Positions 41,656 to 51,292 are shown, counted from the stretch's first letter. The stretch: 64,000 nt of DNA from JAGOUA01 sp964645655 (GCA_964645655.1 CAZXZS010000001.1:1-64000); one strand, 5' to 3'. Numbers and translations are program-made. The notes: generated by a model from the letters alone, not told the origin.

Positions 41656-42504
41656 TCAGCGTTCGTTTGGTTCCGACGAGTGGTGGCGCCGCTCCGAGTA
41701 GCGGGTGAGCAGGTCCCTGGCTTCTTCACCCCGGAAGCGGGCGCTGGCGATGGAGACGGAGCACTCGCCCGTCGACCCGACCTCTTGTCCACGCGCGACC
41801 TCGTTCCCTTCCGCGTCGATCCAGCTGTAGCTGCGGATCCGGACCGTGTCGTTCTCGCGCCAGTCGCGGATGTCGGTATACACCTGCCGCAGGGTGGAGA
41901 GGCGGGCGTAGGCCTCCTGGTAGGTGGGGGTGGTCTCGTCGAACGGGTCGTGTTCCCACTCGAGGCGGAACGCGCGCTCCAGCTCGATACGCTCCTCCGT
42001 CGTCAGCTCGTTGCGGAGGCCGTCGAGGATCGCCTTGGCGTGTCGCGACATGCCCCAGGAGCGCTCCCTGAATCGGTAGTACCAGTGGACCGTGCGCAGC
42101 GGCAGGGCGAGCGGGAGCGACAGGAGGGCGACGCCGATCGCGCCGGATCCCCGGCGCTCCTGGGCGAAGGCGTACCGATCGGTGTAGGTCCAGTCGATGC
42201 GTCCCGTCCGCTGGTTGACCGCGATCGTGAACGGCCTTCCGGGGCCCGTCCCGAACGCGGGCTGGATCAGGAAACGGTAGCGCTTCACCGGATCCCGCTT
42301 GGGTAGACGAATGCCGGGCCAGCGATCGGCCGCCGCGATGCGGCGTCCGAGGGGTTCGCGCTCTTCTTGTCCATGCACCGTCGTCCGGTCGACGGAGAGC
42401 CGCGCGCCCGCGAGGCGCGGCGGATTGGCCCAGATGTCGATGCCGCCGAACACGGTGAGCAGGAGGCAGTCGATGGGGCCGGGCAGGCCGTCTTCTCGGT
42501 CCAT
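41656..42504 (-). CDS. Hypothetical protein, 282 aa
   Basis: The start at 42504 follows AAAGGAG. One possible membrane segment (about 128-146, GAIGVALLSLPLALPL) lies between a beta-like N-terminal region and a helical, charged C-terminal region (180-282). Not recognised. A TTGACA on the minus strand at 42553-42558 sits just downstream of the PilB-like gene stop, so it probably has its own promoter. Confidence 0.65.
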   Translation of the reverse strand: MDREDGLPGPIDCLLLTVFGGIDIWANPPRLAGARLSVDRTTVHGQEEREPLGRRIAAADRWPGIRLPKRDPVKRYRFLIQPAFGTGPGRPFTIAVNQRTGRIDWTYTDRYAFAQERRGSGAIGVALLSLPLALPLRTVHWYYRFRERSWGMSRHAKAILDGLRNELTTEERIELERAFRLEWEHDPFDETTPTYQEAYARLSTLRQVYTDIRDWRENDTVRIRSYSWIDAEGNEVARGQEVGSTGECSVSIASARFRGEEARDLLTRYSERRHHSSEPNER

Positions 42505-42561
42505 GGGGTCTCCTTTCGAAAGACGCCCCATCGTGGCACGATGAGGCGTCGTTGTCAAGGC

Positions 42562-44433
42562 TTATGCGGCAGATTTTTGCTCTGTTTGGGGAAGAATGGG
42601 TGGTTCATCCGTCGGTGCCCCTTCCTCCCCATCGCTCGTGCTGATGTCGGTGTTTGCGACCGCCAGCACCTCCTCGACGCTCGTGAGGCCGTCCAGGGCC
42701 TTGAGGAGCCCGTCCTGGGCCATCGTGACCATCCCTTCCTTCGCGGCCTGGTCGCCGATCTCGCTTTCTGTGGAGGTGCCTTTCAGGATCATGCCCTCGA
42801 TGGTCGGCGTGATGGTGAAGATCTCGTAGATGCCGACGCGGCCCTTGTAGCCGAACCCGCCGCAACCGGAGCAGCCCTCTTTCTTTCCCGGTCCGAAGAA
42901 CGCGAGCTTGTCCAGGTCGACCTTGATGCCTGCGGCGGGGGAGATGCGTTTCAGGATCGACGTGACCTGCCTACGTTGCGAAAGGCTGGGCTCGAGCGGG
43001 ACCTTGCATTCCTTGCAGAGGCGGCGCACGAGCCGTTGGCCGATGACCGCGTTCAAGGCCGGTGACAGCAAGAATGGCTTCACGCCCATCGAGAGGAAGC
43101 GGGGGATCGACCCGGCGGCGCTGTTGGTGTGGATCGTCGAGACCACCAGGTGACCCGTGAGGGCGGCCTGGATGGCGATGTCAGCCGTCTCGAGGTCGCG
43201 AATTTCACCGACCATCACCACGTCCGGGTCTTGGCGCAAGATCGACCGCAGCCCAGACGCGAAATCATATCTCTTGCCATGGTCGATCTGGCTCTGGTTG
43301 ATCCCTTCCAGCTTGTATTCGACAGGATCTTCGAGCGTGATGATCTTGACTTCGGGGGAATTGAGCTTTTTCAGGACCGCATACAAAGTTGTCGTCTTGC
43401 CGGATCCCGTCGGCCCCGTCGTGATGATCATGCCGTTCGGCTTCTCGATTTGCTCCATGAGCTGTTCGAGTGCCTTGCCGCGGATGCCGAGGTTGTCGAA
43501 TTCGAGGGCGATCGCTTTCGGGCGCAGCAAGCGCATGACGACCGATTCGCCGAAGGCCGTCGGCAAGAAGCTGACGCGGATGTCGATCTTCTCTTGGGTG
43601 AGGTAGATGGTGATGCGGCCGTCTTGGGGCACGTCCTCGACGTTGATCTTCACGCCCGCGAGGAGCTTGAGGCGCGAGATGATCTGCTTCCAGGTCTCCC
43701 GCGGGAGGCTGGCCGCGTCACGCAACAGGCCGTCGATGCGGAAGCGGAATTTGACGTGGGCTTCCTCGGCCTCGACGTGGATGTCGGAGGCCCCCAACTT
43801 CAACGAGGCGCCGATGATGAGCGTGAGGATGTCGGTCGTGTTCACGTCCTGGATGCGCTTGCGGAGGGCTTCCAGGTTTTCGATCTCGGTGGCGAATTTC
43901 GCGAGGTCGGCCTCCTCGATGTGGTAGCCATAGGTGACCTCTTTGACTTCGGGAAGGGCATCGTAGAGCTTGTAGGCCGCGTTGAAGCTGTCTTCGGAGA
44001 TGATGTAGATCTGGACGTGGACATGTTCACGCTTCTCGATCTCCTGGGCGAGCTTGTCGACGTCGGGGGTCCGTTCGAGGGCGCCGATGCGGGCCTGGTC
44101 CTTCACGCGCAAAAACACGACGGCCTTGAGGGCTTCCGCCTGGGCGCGCGGAAGCAGGCTGAGGGCTTCCGGGGCGATGGGGAACCCGCGGAGGATGATG
44201 TGCTCGAGGCCGAGGGCCGAGGCTTTCTGTTGGGCGAGCTTCTCCTGTTCGCGCAGCTTGATCGCCGTCATCGTTTCCGCGAATTCGGCGGTCGTCTTGG
44301 TCTCGGTCGGATCCGCTTTCTTGGTTTTCGTGGGCGGTCCGGAAACGGGCGGAGGCGTTGCGCCGCCGGCGGGGGCCGCGGTCTTCATCAGGTCCTCGAT
44401 CGACGAGGCCTTGGGGACGGGCGTGGCGGGCAT
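42562..44433 (-). CDS. Type IV pilus/type II secretion assembly ATPase (PilB/GspE)
   Basis: 623 aa. Low-complexity N-terminus, an N1-like region, then the ATPase: GASDIHVE (about 214-221), Walker A GPTGSGKT at 340-347, Walker B and Asp/Glu boxes VVMVGEIRD near 406-413, and the His box TIHTNSA. C-terminal CKEC and CSGCGGFGYKGR are the zinc-binding cysteines. It powers pilus extension or secretion at the cytoplasmic membrane face. Pilins, PilC and PilT are not in the window. It is followed upstream by a polytopic membrane gene three bases away. Confidence 0.95.
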   Translation of the reverse strand: MPATPVPKASSIEDLMKTAAPAGGATPPPVSGPPTKTKKADPTETKTTAEFAETMTAIKLREQEKLAQQKASALGLEHIILRGFPIAPEALSLLPRAQAEALKAVVFLRVKDQARIGALERTPDVDKLAQEIEKREHVHVQIYIISEDSFNAAYKLYDALPEVKEVTYGYHIEEADLAKFATEIENLEALRKRIQDVNTTDILTLIIGASLKLGASDIHVEAEEAHVKFRFRIDGLLRDAASLPRETWKQIISRLKLLAGVKINVEDVPQDGRITIYLTQEKIDIRVSFLPTAFGESVVMRLLRPKAIALEFDNLGIRGKALEQLMEQIEKPNGMIITTGPTGSGKTTTLYAVLKKLNSPEVKIITLEDPVEYKLEGINQSQIDHGKRYDFASGLRSILRQDPDVVMVGEIRDLETADIAIQAALTGHLVVSTIHTNSAAGSIPRFLSMGVKPFLLSPALNAVIGQRLVRRLCKECKVPLEPSLSQRRQVTSILKRISPAAGIKVDLDKLAFFGPGKKEGCSGCGGFGYKGRVGIYEIFTITPTIEGMILKGTSTESEIGDQAAKEGMVTMAQDGLLKALDGLTSVEEVLAVANTDISTSDGEEGAPTDEPPILPQTEQKSAA

Positions 44434-44436
44434 AGG

Positions 44437-45453
44437 TTAGGCCGTCTGCTTGGCACGACGGAACCAGCGATGGATTTTCGCATACGCCGTTCCCTGGACG
44501 AGGCGCATCCCGAGGCCTTGCCAGGCGGCATACTGGAGCGTCGTGGCAAAGCTCCCGAGCAGCAGGAACGCGAGCAGGGCGCCGCCGAAAAAGAGGATAT
44601 TGAGGATCGTCGCGGCAACGGCGCTATTCAGGAGCGCCGCGGAAAGGGTCAGGACGAGGAGCGGCACGCCCGCGACCAGGTAAAGCGCGCCTAGGCCAAG
44701 GAACATGGCCACGCCCAGAAGGAAAAAGCCGACGCCGAGCTCCAGGATGACCAGCCACGCCCGTTTCGTTTGGGCGACCGCCCGGGCGAGGCTTTCGAGG
44801 ACCGAATATTTTTGCAGGACCAGGCTGCTCAGCGCGAGCATGTGTACTGAGGTGAGCGTGATCACGGCCGCGATATACAGCAGATAGCTCAAGACCGATC
44901 CGGTGACGGTCCAGAATGAGGTCTGTTCAAGCGGCGTCGCGAAGGGAAGGAGGACGAGCGTGCGGAAAAACCAGAGGAGGCCCAGCGTGATCGCGTTCAG
45001 GGTCGCCGTCTTCCAAAAGAAACGTGCCCCGATGCTGAGACAGGCCGAAAGCGGGGGGACGTTGCCACGCAGGCGGATGCCGAGGCCATAGATGAGCCCG
45101 CCTTGGGCGATCACCGAGCTGCCGGCGGTGATGCCTAGCAGGACCAGGATGACGAGGAGTCCCTGGAGCCGTCCGATGGTACCCAGGACGCCGACTGCTT
45201 GGCCGATTTCCTGCATCGGCTGCAGCGCCCAAGCGAGTAACCCTTGCGTAAAGGAAGTGCCCGCCAGGCGGTACGCGGCCGCTTCCCCAAGTTGGTTGAA
45301 CGAGCGCAACAGCACGTCGTAGATGCCGCCCGTATGCAACAAGGCCGCGAAAAATCCCAATGCCCACAGGCGAGGATGGTGCCACGCGGTTGAGAGCGCC
45401 TCCCGGAAGAGGGTGCGATAGAGCGGTTGGTGGGAAGGGGCGTGTCCGGGCAT
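44437..45453 (-). CDS. Polytopic membrane protein, 338 aa
   Basis: Six or more membrane segments spread through the protein, including LQGLLVILVLLGITAG and FGGALLAFLLLGSF. The closing region is basic (KIHRWFRRAKQTA). No recognised family. The start at 45453 (MPGHAPSHQ) or 45471 cannot be decided, because neither has a clear ribosome site. It is three bases from the PilB-like gene and certainly cotranscribed, which suggests, but does not show, an envelope or pilus link. Confidence 0.72.
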   Translation of the reverse strand: MPGHAPSHQPLYRTLFREALSTAWHHPRLWALGFFAALLHTGGIYDVLLRSFNQLGEAAAYRLAGTSFTQGLLAWALQPMQEIGQAVGVLGTIGRLQGLLVILVLLGITAGSSVIAQGGLIYGLGIRLRGNVPPLSACLSIGARFFWKTATLNAITLGLLWFFRTLVLLPFATPLEQTSFWTVTGSVLSYLLYIAAVITLTSVHMLALSSLVLQKYSVLESLARAVAQTKRAWLVILELGVGFFLLGVAMFLGLGALYLVAGVPLLVLTLSAALLNSAVAATILNILFFGGALLAFLLLGSFATTLQYAAWQGLGMRLVQGTAYAKIHRWFRRAKQTA

Positions 45454-45632
45454 ATGATCGCGAGGTAGCATAGCACGGATGACGGCCGTTGTCCCTTGCC
45501 GGAAAAAGCCTTCGTTCGTTCCGGGATGCGCCGGCTTGGTGGATGCGGAGCGGATCCGTCCTCGTGATCCGCCAGGATTGACACGGTGGCTTTTTCCTGA
45601 TATCCATGGACGACGGAAACGGAGGACGAATC

Positions 45633-46439
45633 ATGGATACGCATGCGCCACACGACCCACGTCTCGATGTCACCAGGTTCCGATTCCCGGCGACCTATGC
45701 CGAGGCCCTGGCCTGGCTCCCCGAGCTGATGCGCGAGGTGGTCGCGCCGACCTCGCCCTGGCTGCCCCCGACGCTGCAGAAGCTCGAGGCCCTCTGCGCG
45801 GCGCGCGAGGATCCCGCCCACAACCTCACGCACCTCATGCGCGTGTTCACCTGGACGGCCCTCCTGTGGATGGGGGAGAAAGGGCAGCCGGACCTCACGA
45901 CGGCGCTCGCGGCCGCCCTCTTCCACGACGCGGTCGTGCGCCGCAAGGACGATCCCGAGCGCATCAGGGACAACGAGGAGAGCGCCCAGATCGCCGAAGC
46001 GTTCCTGCCCACCGTCGGCTTCCCGGCCGACAAGCTGGCCGAGGTCGCGCGCATCGTGCGGAACTGCTCCTACTCGCGAGGGGATCGCGCCCTCGGTTCG
46101 CCGGCAGAGGCCCTCGTGCGTGATGCGGACATGCTCGAGTGCCTGGGCGTCATCGGCGCTGCCCGCTTCCTCGAAGGCGGATCGCGGATGAACCGGCCGC
46201 TGCACCTGCTCACGCCCGACTACTTCGATCCCAGCCGCCCCATCGTTCGCAAGGAATCGACGCGCGACTGCATGATCGACCGCGGCCTCGCCGTCGAGGA
46301 GCGCTTCTACACGCGCTCCGCCAAGGCGTTTGCGAAGGAGTGCGGACTCGCCGATCGGCTCCTGGCGTTCGTCCGCCATGTGCAGGAAGAGGCCGAACCG
46401 GCCGTCCTCACCTACAACATCCTGATCGCTCCCCGCTGA
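45633..46439 (+). CDS. HD-domain phosphohydrolase
   Basis: 268 aa. HD-superfamily metal ligands are present in order: His63/His67 (HNLTHL), His98-Asp99 (LFHDAV) and Asp164/Asp166 (RDADMLE), with an HD-fold helix pattern between them. The start at 45633 follows GGAGGA. Members hydrolyse nucleotides or other phosphate esters. The substrate is unknown. Small N-terminal and C-terminal helical extensions frame the core. Cytoplasmic. Confidence 0.88.
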   Translation: MDTHAPHDPRLDVTRFRFPATYAEALAWLPELMREVVAPTSPWLPPTLQKLEALCAAREDPAHNLTHLMRVFTWTALLWMGEKGQPDLTTALAAALFHDAVVRRKDDPERIRDNEESAQIAEAFLPTVGFPADKLAEVARIVRNCSYSRGDRALGSPAEALVRDADMLECLGVIGAARFLEGGSRMNRPLHLLTPDYFDPSRPIVRKESTRDCMIDRGLAVEERFYTRSAKAFAKECGLADRLLAFVRHVQEEAEPAVLTYNILIAPR

Positions 46440-46442
46440 CGG

Positions 46443-46465
46443 CGCCCCCTCGAGGGCGTTTTTTC
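46443..46465 (+). terminator. Terminator
   Basis: CGCCCC/GGGCG around a short loop, followed by TTTTTT. Confidence 0.85.
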
Positions 46466-46552
46466 TTGTCCCTTGAACGCCCGTCTTGACGGAAGGAGCG
46501 TCTGCTGCTAGGTTCGCACGCGCAGAATCGTCTGCATCAGGAAGGAGCTGCC

Positions 46553-47212
46553 ATGGGTACTGAAGAGATCCAGGTCACGGGGCGGGGGACCGTCGAAACC
46601 GTGTTCGACTCGGTCCGCTATACGGTTCGGGTGAGCACGTTCGCCGCGACGGGGGCCGCGGCCAAGGATGTCGCCAACCCGATCATCGACCGGGTCCGCG
46701 CCTGCCTGTTCACGTCGGGACGTGAGGCCGGGCTGAACCTGGAGATGATCCGCTCCAAGTTCGATGTCGATCACGTCAGGAAGAGCTCGTTCGAGCCCGA
46801 GTCCGGCTATCGCGCCACCTACGAGGCGATCTTCGAAGGGGACATCGTCGCTGGCGCCACGCGCTTGCACGATCAGCTGACCTCGATCGTCGGGGTCGAG
46901 TCGCCGACCCCGAACTTCCTGGTCCGCGACCTCAGCGCCCACGAGAACGCCGCGTTCAAGAAGGCGGTCGCGTGTGCCCTGGCCAAGTTCAGCGCCCAGT
47001 GCGAGGCGCTGGCGCTCAATGCACGCGAGTACGAGCCCGTCACCTGGTATGTCGAGCGTAGCCAGGGCGGCGGCAAGACCATGGCGCTCTCGGCCCCCGA
47101 GACCGCCGCCAAGCCCGTCGGCCTCGAGCCCGGGCTTGCCCTGGTCGAGCAGGTCGTCACCGTCACCTTCGCCCGCAAGGACCGCGCCCGTCCCGCACGC
47201 ACGAGCGCCTGA
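46553..47212 (+). CDS. SIMPL (DUF541) domain protein
   Basis: 219 aa. EIQVTGRGTVE at the start, a strand-helix pattern, YRATYEAIFEG, and the block FKKAVACALAKFSAQCEALAL fit the SIMPL/DUF541 pattern of repeated beta-alpha units. Most relatives carry a signal peptide (BP26-like). None is seen here, so it is probably cytoplasmic. A TTGACG/TAGGTT promoter and GGAAGGAG ribosome site precede it. Function unknown. Confidence 0.78.
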   Translation: MGTEEIQVTGRGTVETVFDSVRYTVRVSTFAATGAAAKDVANPIIDRVRACLFTSGREAGLNLEMIRSKFDVDHVRKSSFEPESGYRATYEAIFEGDIVAGATRLHDQLTSIVGVESPTPNFLVRDLSAHENAAFKKAVACALAKFSAQCEALALNAREYEPVTWYVERSQGGGKTMALSAPETAAKPVGLEPGLALVEQVVTVTFARKDRARPARTSA

Positions 47213-47288
47213 GCCTTTCGGGCGTTTTTTGTTTGGCCGTACCTTTCGAATTTTTGCGACGCATCTTCGCTTCCGCTATGATCGGTAT

Positions 47289-48272
47289 ATGGCCGCGCTA
47301 TCCACCTATCTTCGCACCTTCCTCGAACATATCGAGATCGAGAAGGGGCGTTCGCCGCTCACCATCCGGAACTACGAGTTTTATTTGCAGCGGTTCATCG
47401 ATTGGGCCAAGGATCCGGACCCCGCGGCGATCACCCTGGACCTGATCCACAAGTACCGCCTGCATTTGAACCGGTTGGAGAACCGGGAGCAGGGGACGCT
47501 CCGCAAGACGACCCAAAACTACCACCTCATCGCCCTGCGGACGTTCTTGCGGTTCCTCGAGAAGCGCGATATTCCCACGTTTTCCCCAGAGAAGATCGAA
47601 TTGGCGAAGCAAGGCACGCGCGAAGTCTCGTTTTTGGAAAATGAGGACCTGGACCGGCTACTGAAAGCCCCTGACGCTTCGGATGCGCGCCCGCTCATCA
47701 AGGCGCGCGACAAGGCGATCCTGGAGCTGTTCTTTTCCACGGGCATGCGCGTGTCCGAGTTGGCGGCCTTGCGACGCGATCAGATCAACCTCAAGCGCGA
47801 TGAGCTCAGCATCCGGGGCAAAGGGGATAAGTTGCGGATCGTATTTCTTTCCGCCCGCGCCCGCGCCGCCATCCAGGCCTACGAGGAGCTGCGTGACGAC
47901 GAGAACCCTTCGCTGTTCATCCGCCACGACCGCGCCGCGCCCGACCCCGATGCCCTCGAGGATGCCAACCGTGAGGTCGGTCCGTTGACGCCGCGTTCCG
48001 TCGAGCGGCTGGTCCGTTTTTATGCGACGGCGGCCGGCATCCCGAAAAAAGTCTCGCCGCACACGCTGCGCCACTCGTTCGCGACCGACTTGCTGATGAA
48101 TGGCGCCGACATCCGCAGCGTCCAGTCGCTGCTTGGCCACACGTCCATCACGACGACGCAAATCTATACGCATATCACCAATCGGCAGCTGCGCGACGTC
48201 CATAAGGCCTTTCATGGGCTCCGCCAGGCCGATGATGAAGAGAAGACGTCCGAAAACGGGGAGGGTGCCTAA
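47289..48272 (+). CDS. Tyrosine recombinase, XerC/XerD type
   Basis: 327 aa. The N-terminal SAM-like core-binding domain (1-105) is followed by a catalytic domain with Arg154 (TGMRVSEL), Lys178 (GKGDK), His258-x2-Arg261 (HTLRHSF), His284 (LGHTS) and Tyr293 (TQIYTH): the full set. Xer recombinases resolve chromosome dimers at dif. No dif site is identified here. CPR genomes often have a single Xer, so this may be a housekeeping XerA-like enzyme. It is not part of the 3' mobile element, 5.3 kb away. Confidence 0.93.
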   Translation: MAALSTYLRTFLEHIEIEKGRSPLTIRNYEFYLQRFIDWAKDPDPAAITLDLIHKYRLHLNRLENREQGTLRKTTQNYHLIALRTFLRFLEKRDIPTFSPEKIELAKQGTREVSFLENEDLDRLLKAPDASDARPLIKARDKAILELFFSTGMRVSELAALRRDQINLKRDELSIRGKGDKLRIVFLSARARAAIQAYEELRDDENPSLFIRHDRAAPDPDALEDANREVGPLTPRSVERLVRFYATAAGIPKKVSPHTLRHSFATDLLMNGADIRSVQSLLGHTSITTTQIYTHITNRQLRDVHKAFHGLRQADDEEKTSENGEGA

Positions 48273-48304
48273 TCCGCCGGATTGCGCTATACTCCCTCTA
48301 TAGT

Positions 48305-49621
48305 ATGGAACGTTCCTTATGGGAAGTCAGTCCAGCCAATCCGCCACTCGGCGCACCCGAATCATCCGGCGTACGCCCTCGTTCGCCTGAACGCGAAGCG
48401 AGCGACCGCATCGCCGAAGCCCTCTTAACCCCCTCTGAGACCTTGCGTGGGCAATTATTCGATACCCTCATTAGGGATGCGGGGCTTGAAGTCATTCCCG
48501 TGTACGATGCGGCATGCGCGGTTCGCATTCCCTATCCGGACGCTTTAAAGGAGGCGCTCATTTCCGTCTATCAGGCCTGGCTTGCGCCCTCACGGCGGAA
48601 GTTTTCGGAAGCGATCGAGGATCGCCTTCGTGTTTCTCCCTTGCGGTTGCAGGATCGAGAAGCCTTATGGGCACGCGTCGAGGGAGCCATTAAAGAGGTC
48701 TTGAGCCGTCCGAGACGACGAGCCCCGCAAGAGGACCCTTCCGGAGATCGTTGGGATGGATCCGGCGAACATGTCACGGATCCATTCGCGCTTCTGAGGT
48801 CCCAAGTCGAGGCGTTTCGAGCCATTCTGGCCCATGACGATGACTGGTTGGTGCGTGTCGACGGGCTCGCGCGCGGCTTCATGGATCAGATGGGCACCGA
48901 AGAGGCGTGGGCACAAGCCACGCATGATCGCAAATGGTTACCTGCGCTCAACGCGGCGTTGGGGTTTGCTGGCCTCGCTCCAGACGCGATGCGTCCGGAC
49001 GCGCGCGCGAAACGCCACTTGGCGATCGAAGAGGGGGCGTTCGTTCCTGAAAAAACCGGGGGCTTGTCGATGCGCGTGGTTGAGCGTAACCAGGATGCGC
49101 ACGCCCTGGGGCGTGACGCCAAAGCGGAATTCCTTGATGCGGCTCACCGACATGCCGAGGTCGTGCGCACGCTCGGGGTCCTGCGCCAGACGTTGAAGCG
49201 GTATGTCCGAAATTTGGAAGGTGGGCAGGACGCGTTTGACTTGCCTGACATTTTCGCTTGGCGCCAGGCGGTCCAGGGCTTTGCTGAGCGCATCAATGAC
49301 ATCGAGCAACGCCGTGGCGCCCTTGAGAAGATGCTCCACCACGCTCCTGAGCGCGAACCGATCGAGACACAGCAACGCATGAGTGAGGCGCATTTTGCCC
49401 TTGGGGAAGAGAAGGTGGCGCACCTGATCCGTCTCAAGAAGGTTCGTGAGGCCTACCAGCTCATCGGTCGCCAGCTCGAAACTCTGGCTGAGCAGGGGAT
49501 CGTGCTTACGGCGGACAAGCCGATCGGTTTACAGGGCTTGCTTGATCGCGTCGAAGACCGCTTGCGTCAAATGGTGGTTGCCCTTCCGCAAACCGCATCA
49601 ACGCAAGAACGGACGGTATAA
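48305..49621 (+). CDS. Hypothetical helical protein, 438 aa
   Basis: Soluble, helical and charged; no signal peptide or membrane segment. Long Glu/Arg/Leu-rich helices occur at about 260-330 and 380-438. A disordered start is rich in Pro, Glu and Arg. Not recognised. It begins 32 bases after the Xer gene and ends nine bases before a membrane gene, so the three may be one transcript. Function unknown. Confidence 0.68.
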   Translation: MERSLWEVSPANPPLGAPESSGVRPRSPEREASDRIAEALLTPSETLRGQLFDTLIRDAGLEVIPVYDAACAVRIPYPDALKEALISVYQAWLAPSRRKFSEAIEDRLRVSPLRLQDREALWARVEGAIKEVLSRPRRRAPQEDPSGDRWDGSGEHVTDPFALLRSQVEAFRAILAHDDDWLVRVDGLARGFMDQMGTEEAWAQATHDRKWLPALNAALGFAGLAPDAMRPDARAKRHLAIEEGAFVPEKTGGLSMRVVERNQDAHALGRDAKAEFLDAAHRHAEVVRTLGVLRQTLKRYVRNLEGGQDAFDLPDIFAWRQAVQGFAERINDIEQRRGALEKMLHHAPEREPIETQQRMSEAHFALGEEKVAHLIRLKKVREAYQLIGRQLETLAEQGIVLTADKPIGLQGLLDRVEDRLRQMVVALPQTASTQERTV

Positions 49622-49630
49622 GCTTCGCCT

Positions 49631-50188
49631 ATGAACACCGAAGCGATCCAACGCGACGTCAAGGCCGTCCAAGAGCTCGCCGCCGCCCAACCGACCGCCA
49701 AAAAGGCGCTGCTTTGGCTAGAAATCCGCCATCTCGAGCGCGAACGCCTGCTCTGCGAGGGCATGCAGGACCTGGTGCGGGTCGAGATCTTTTCTGGGGT
49801 CCGCAGCGTCCTGTCGACGGCGTTCAGCCTGGCATTCGTGGTCCTGATCTATACGAAACTCATCGAGTTGGCGGGTTGGTTGGAGCGGGCCCGGAGCGTG
49901 ACCGTCCCGTTGCCGCCGCCGATCTCGCGGAGCGTGGTGCTGGACCTCTCGGGATACGTCCCGTCGTCAACGGCGATCGGCTGGTTCGCCGACCTGCCCG
50001 TCATCGGCTGGCAGACGGCCTGGAAGTGGGTTGCCGTGATCGTCGTCATCGTCGCCGCCGAGAAGCTGGTCTCCGGCTACCAGACCTGGCGGCGCGCCCA
50101 GTCGCTACGCGAGACCGCGGAGAACCTGCAAGAAGAGATCCGCCTCCTGCGTGGCTGGCTTGAAAAAGAAGGGAAAGAACGGGCCTAG
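49631..50188 (+). CDS. Membrane protein with helical ends, 185 aa
   Basis: Helical N-terminus, membrane segments near 58-78 and 132-150, and a charged C-terminal helix (160-185) typical of a coiled coil. Between the segments is a Pro-rich stretch. Not recognised. It is coupled to the 438-aa gene by a nine-base gap, so the proteins may act together at the membrane. Confidence 0.7.
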   Translation: MNTEAIQRDVKAVQELAAAQPTAKKALLWLEIRHLERERLLCEGMQDLVRVEIFSGVRSVLSTAFSLAFVVLIYTKLIELAGWLERARSVTVPLPPPISRSVVLDLSGYVPSSTAIGWFADLPVIGWQTAWKWVAVIVVIVAAEKLVSGYQTWRRAQSLRETAENLQEEIRLLRGWLEKEGKERA

Positions 50189-50250
50189 AGCGTGTCTTCG
50201 GCTTGCTTTTTTCTGCATTTTAAGCTATATTTCGGTGGTCCGTCGTTCCT

Positions 50251-50325
50251 GTCCCTGTAGCACAACGGATCGTGCGGCAGCCTTCTAAGCTGTTGATGAT
50301 GGTTCGATTCCATCCGGGGACACCA
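50251..50325 (+). tRNA. tRNA-Arg (anticodon TCT)
   Basis: The acceptor GTCCCTG pairs with CGGGGAC. Anticodon stem GCAGC/GCTGT with loop CTTCTAA gives anticodon TCT. T arm GATGG/CCATC with TTCGATT, discriminator A and encoded CCA. Confidence 0.95.
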
Positions 50326-50332
50326 GGAAAGT

Positions 50333-50371
50333 CTCCCTCGCTGCAACGAGGGGGATTTTGTTTTTTTTGCA
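50333..50371 (+). terminator. Terminator after tRNA-Arg
   Basis: CCCTCG/CGAGGG around CTGCAA, followed by ATTTTGTTTTTTTT. Confidence 0.87.
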
Positions 50372-50398
50372 TGGTTTTCCCGGATTTGTTGCCGACGC

Positions 50399-50426
50399 TT
50401 GACAGAGTCTGTTTTTCTGCTATGAT
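50399..50426 (+). promoter_or_regulatory. Promoter
   Basis: TTGACA (50399-50404), 16-base spacer, TATGAT (50421-50426), upstream of the gene at 50476. Confidence 0.85.
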
Positions 50427-50475
50427 TAGCCCTATCTTCGCGTCCCGTGTGGCGCAAGAGAAAGGAAAAAGACCC

Positions 50476-51279
50476 ATGCGAAGCAAGCCGATCGTCGGCC
50501 TCGCCGCCTTCTGCCTCGTAAGCCTGGCGTCCGTCGCCATGGCACAGGTGCCGCCCCCGCCCCCGGGTCGGCTCCAGACGCCGCGCGAGCGGGCCTGGGC
50601 GATCTACGAGGCGGCCCAGCTGGCCGCCCGCACGGGTGAGCCGCTGCGCGCGGCCACCTTGTTCCTCGAGGCGAACGCCCTGCAGCCGAACTGTGCGCTG
50701 GTGTTCAACGCCGCCGCCTCGTTCGAGGCCGCCCACCGCCCGCAGGAGGCACTCATCCAGTACCGCGCCTATCTCGTGGTCGCTGCGGCCTCGGGGGCGT
50801 CTCGGGCCTGTGAGGACGTGGCCCCGGCGCGTGCCAGCATCCAGCGGCTCGAGCAGGCGCTCCGCGCGCCCGCCGTTCCCGTGCCGCCGCCCGACCGTCC
50901 GCCTTCCGCGCTCGTCACGGTCACCCCGCCGCACCTCCCGCCCCCCGTCCGCTACCGTGAGGAGCGGGCCTCGCCCCGTGCCGCCTCCTACGCCCTCTGG
51001 GTTGGGGGCGGGGTCGTCGCCGGGTTCGGCATCTATTCCCTCGCCATGGGGATCCACAACACGGTCGCGGCCGATGATCCCACCAGTGCCGATCCCGACC
51101 GCCACGCCCGCGCCGCCACCAGCGCCTTCGTCAGCATGGCCGCGAGCCTCGTCCTGGGTGGGGCGGCCATCGGGGTGGGGACCTGGCTCCACCTGCGCCA
51201 GCCCCCGCGCCGCATCCCCGCCGTCGCCGTGTCAGCTGACGGCCGTTCCGTGTCCGTCTCCGCCGCCGTCTCGTTCTGA
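50476..51279 (+). CDS. Exported TPR-like membrane protein, 267 aa
   Basis: The ATG at 50476 follows AAAGGA. A signal peptide (about 1-22, ending AMAQ) leads to a helix-turn-helix repeat region (30-130) resembling TPRs (AWAIYEAAQLAARTGEPLRA and a second AAASFEAAHRPQEAL). After a Pro-rich linker there are two membrane segments (about 180-198 and 214-232). The layout is like envelope TPR proteins with a PEGA/TPR look, but no precise family. Function unknown. Confidence 0.7.
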   Translation: MRSKPIVGLAAFCLVSLASVAMAQVPPPPPGRLQTPRERAWAIYEAAQLAARTGEPLRAATLFLEANALQPNCALVFNAAASFEAAHRPQEALIQYRAYLVVAAASGASRACEDVAPARASIQRLEQALRAPAVPVPPPDRPPSALVTVTPPHLPPPVRYREERASPRAASYALWVGGGVVAGFGIYSLAMGIHNTVAADDPTSADPDRHARAATSAFVSMAASLVLGGAAIGVGTWLHLRQPPRRIPAVAVSADGRSVSVSAAVSF

Positions 51280-51292
51280 GCGGCGGTTTTTC
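51260..51292 (+). terminator. Terminator
   Basis: CGCCGCCG/CGGCGG around the stop region, followed by TTTTT. Confidence 0.72.

Noticed and set aside
43129..44694. 521-codon plus-strand open frame
   Set aside because: Antisense to the PilB/GspE gene; composition of Asp, Arg and Gly runs is that of a codon mirror.
47289..48272. Xer recombinase as integrase of the tRNA-His element
   Set aside because: It lies 5.3 kb outside the GC shift, in host-like sequence, and the element has its own serine recombinase.
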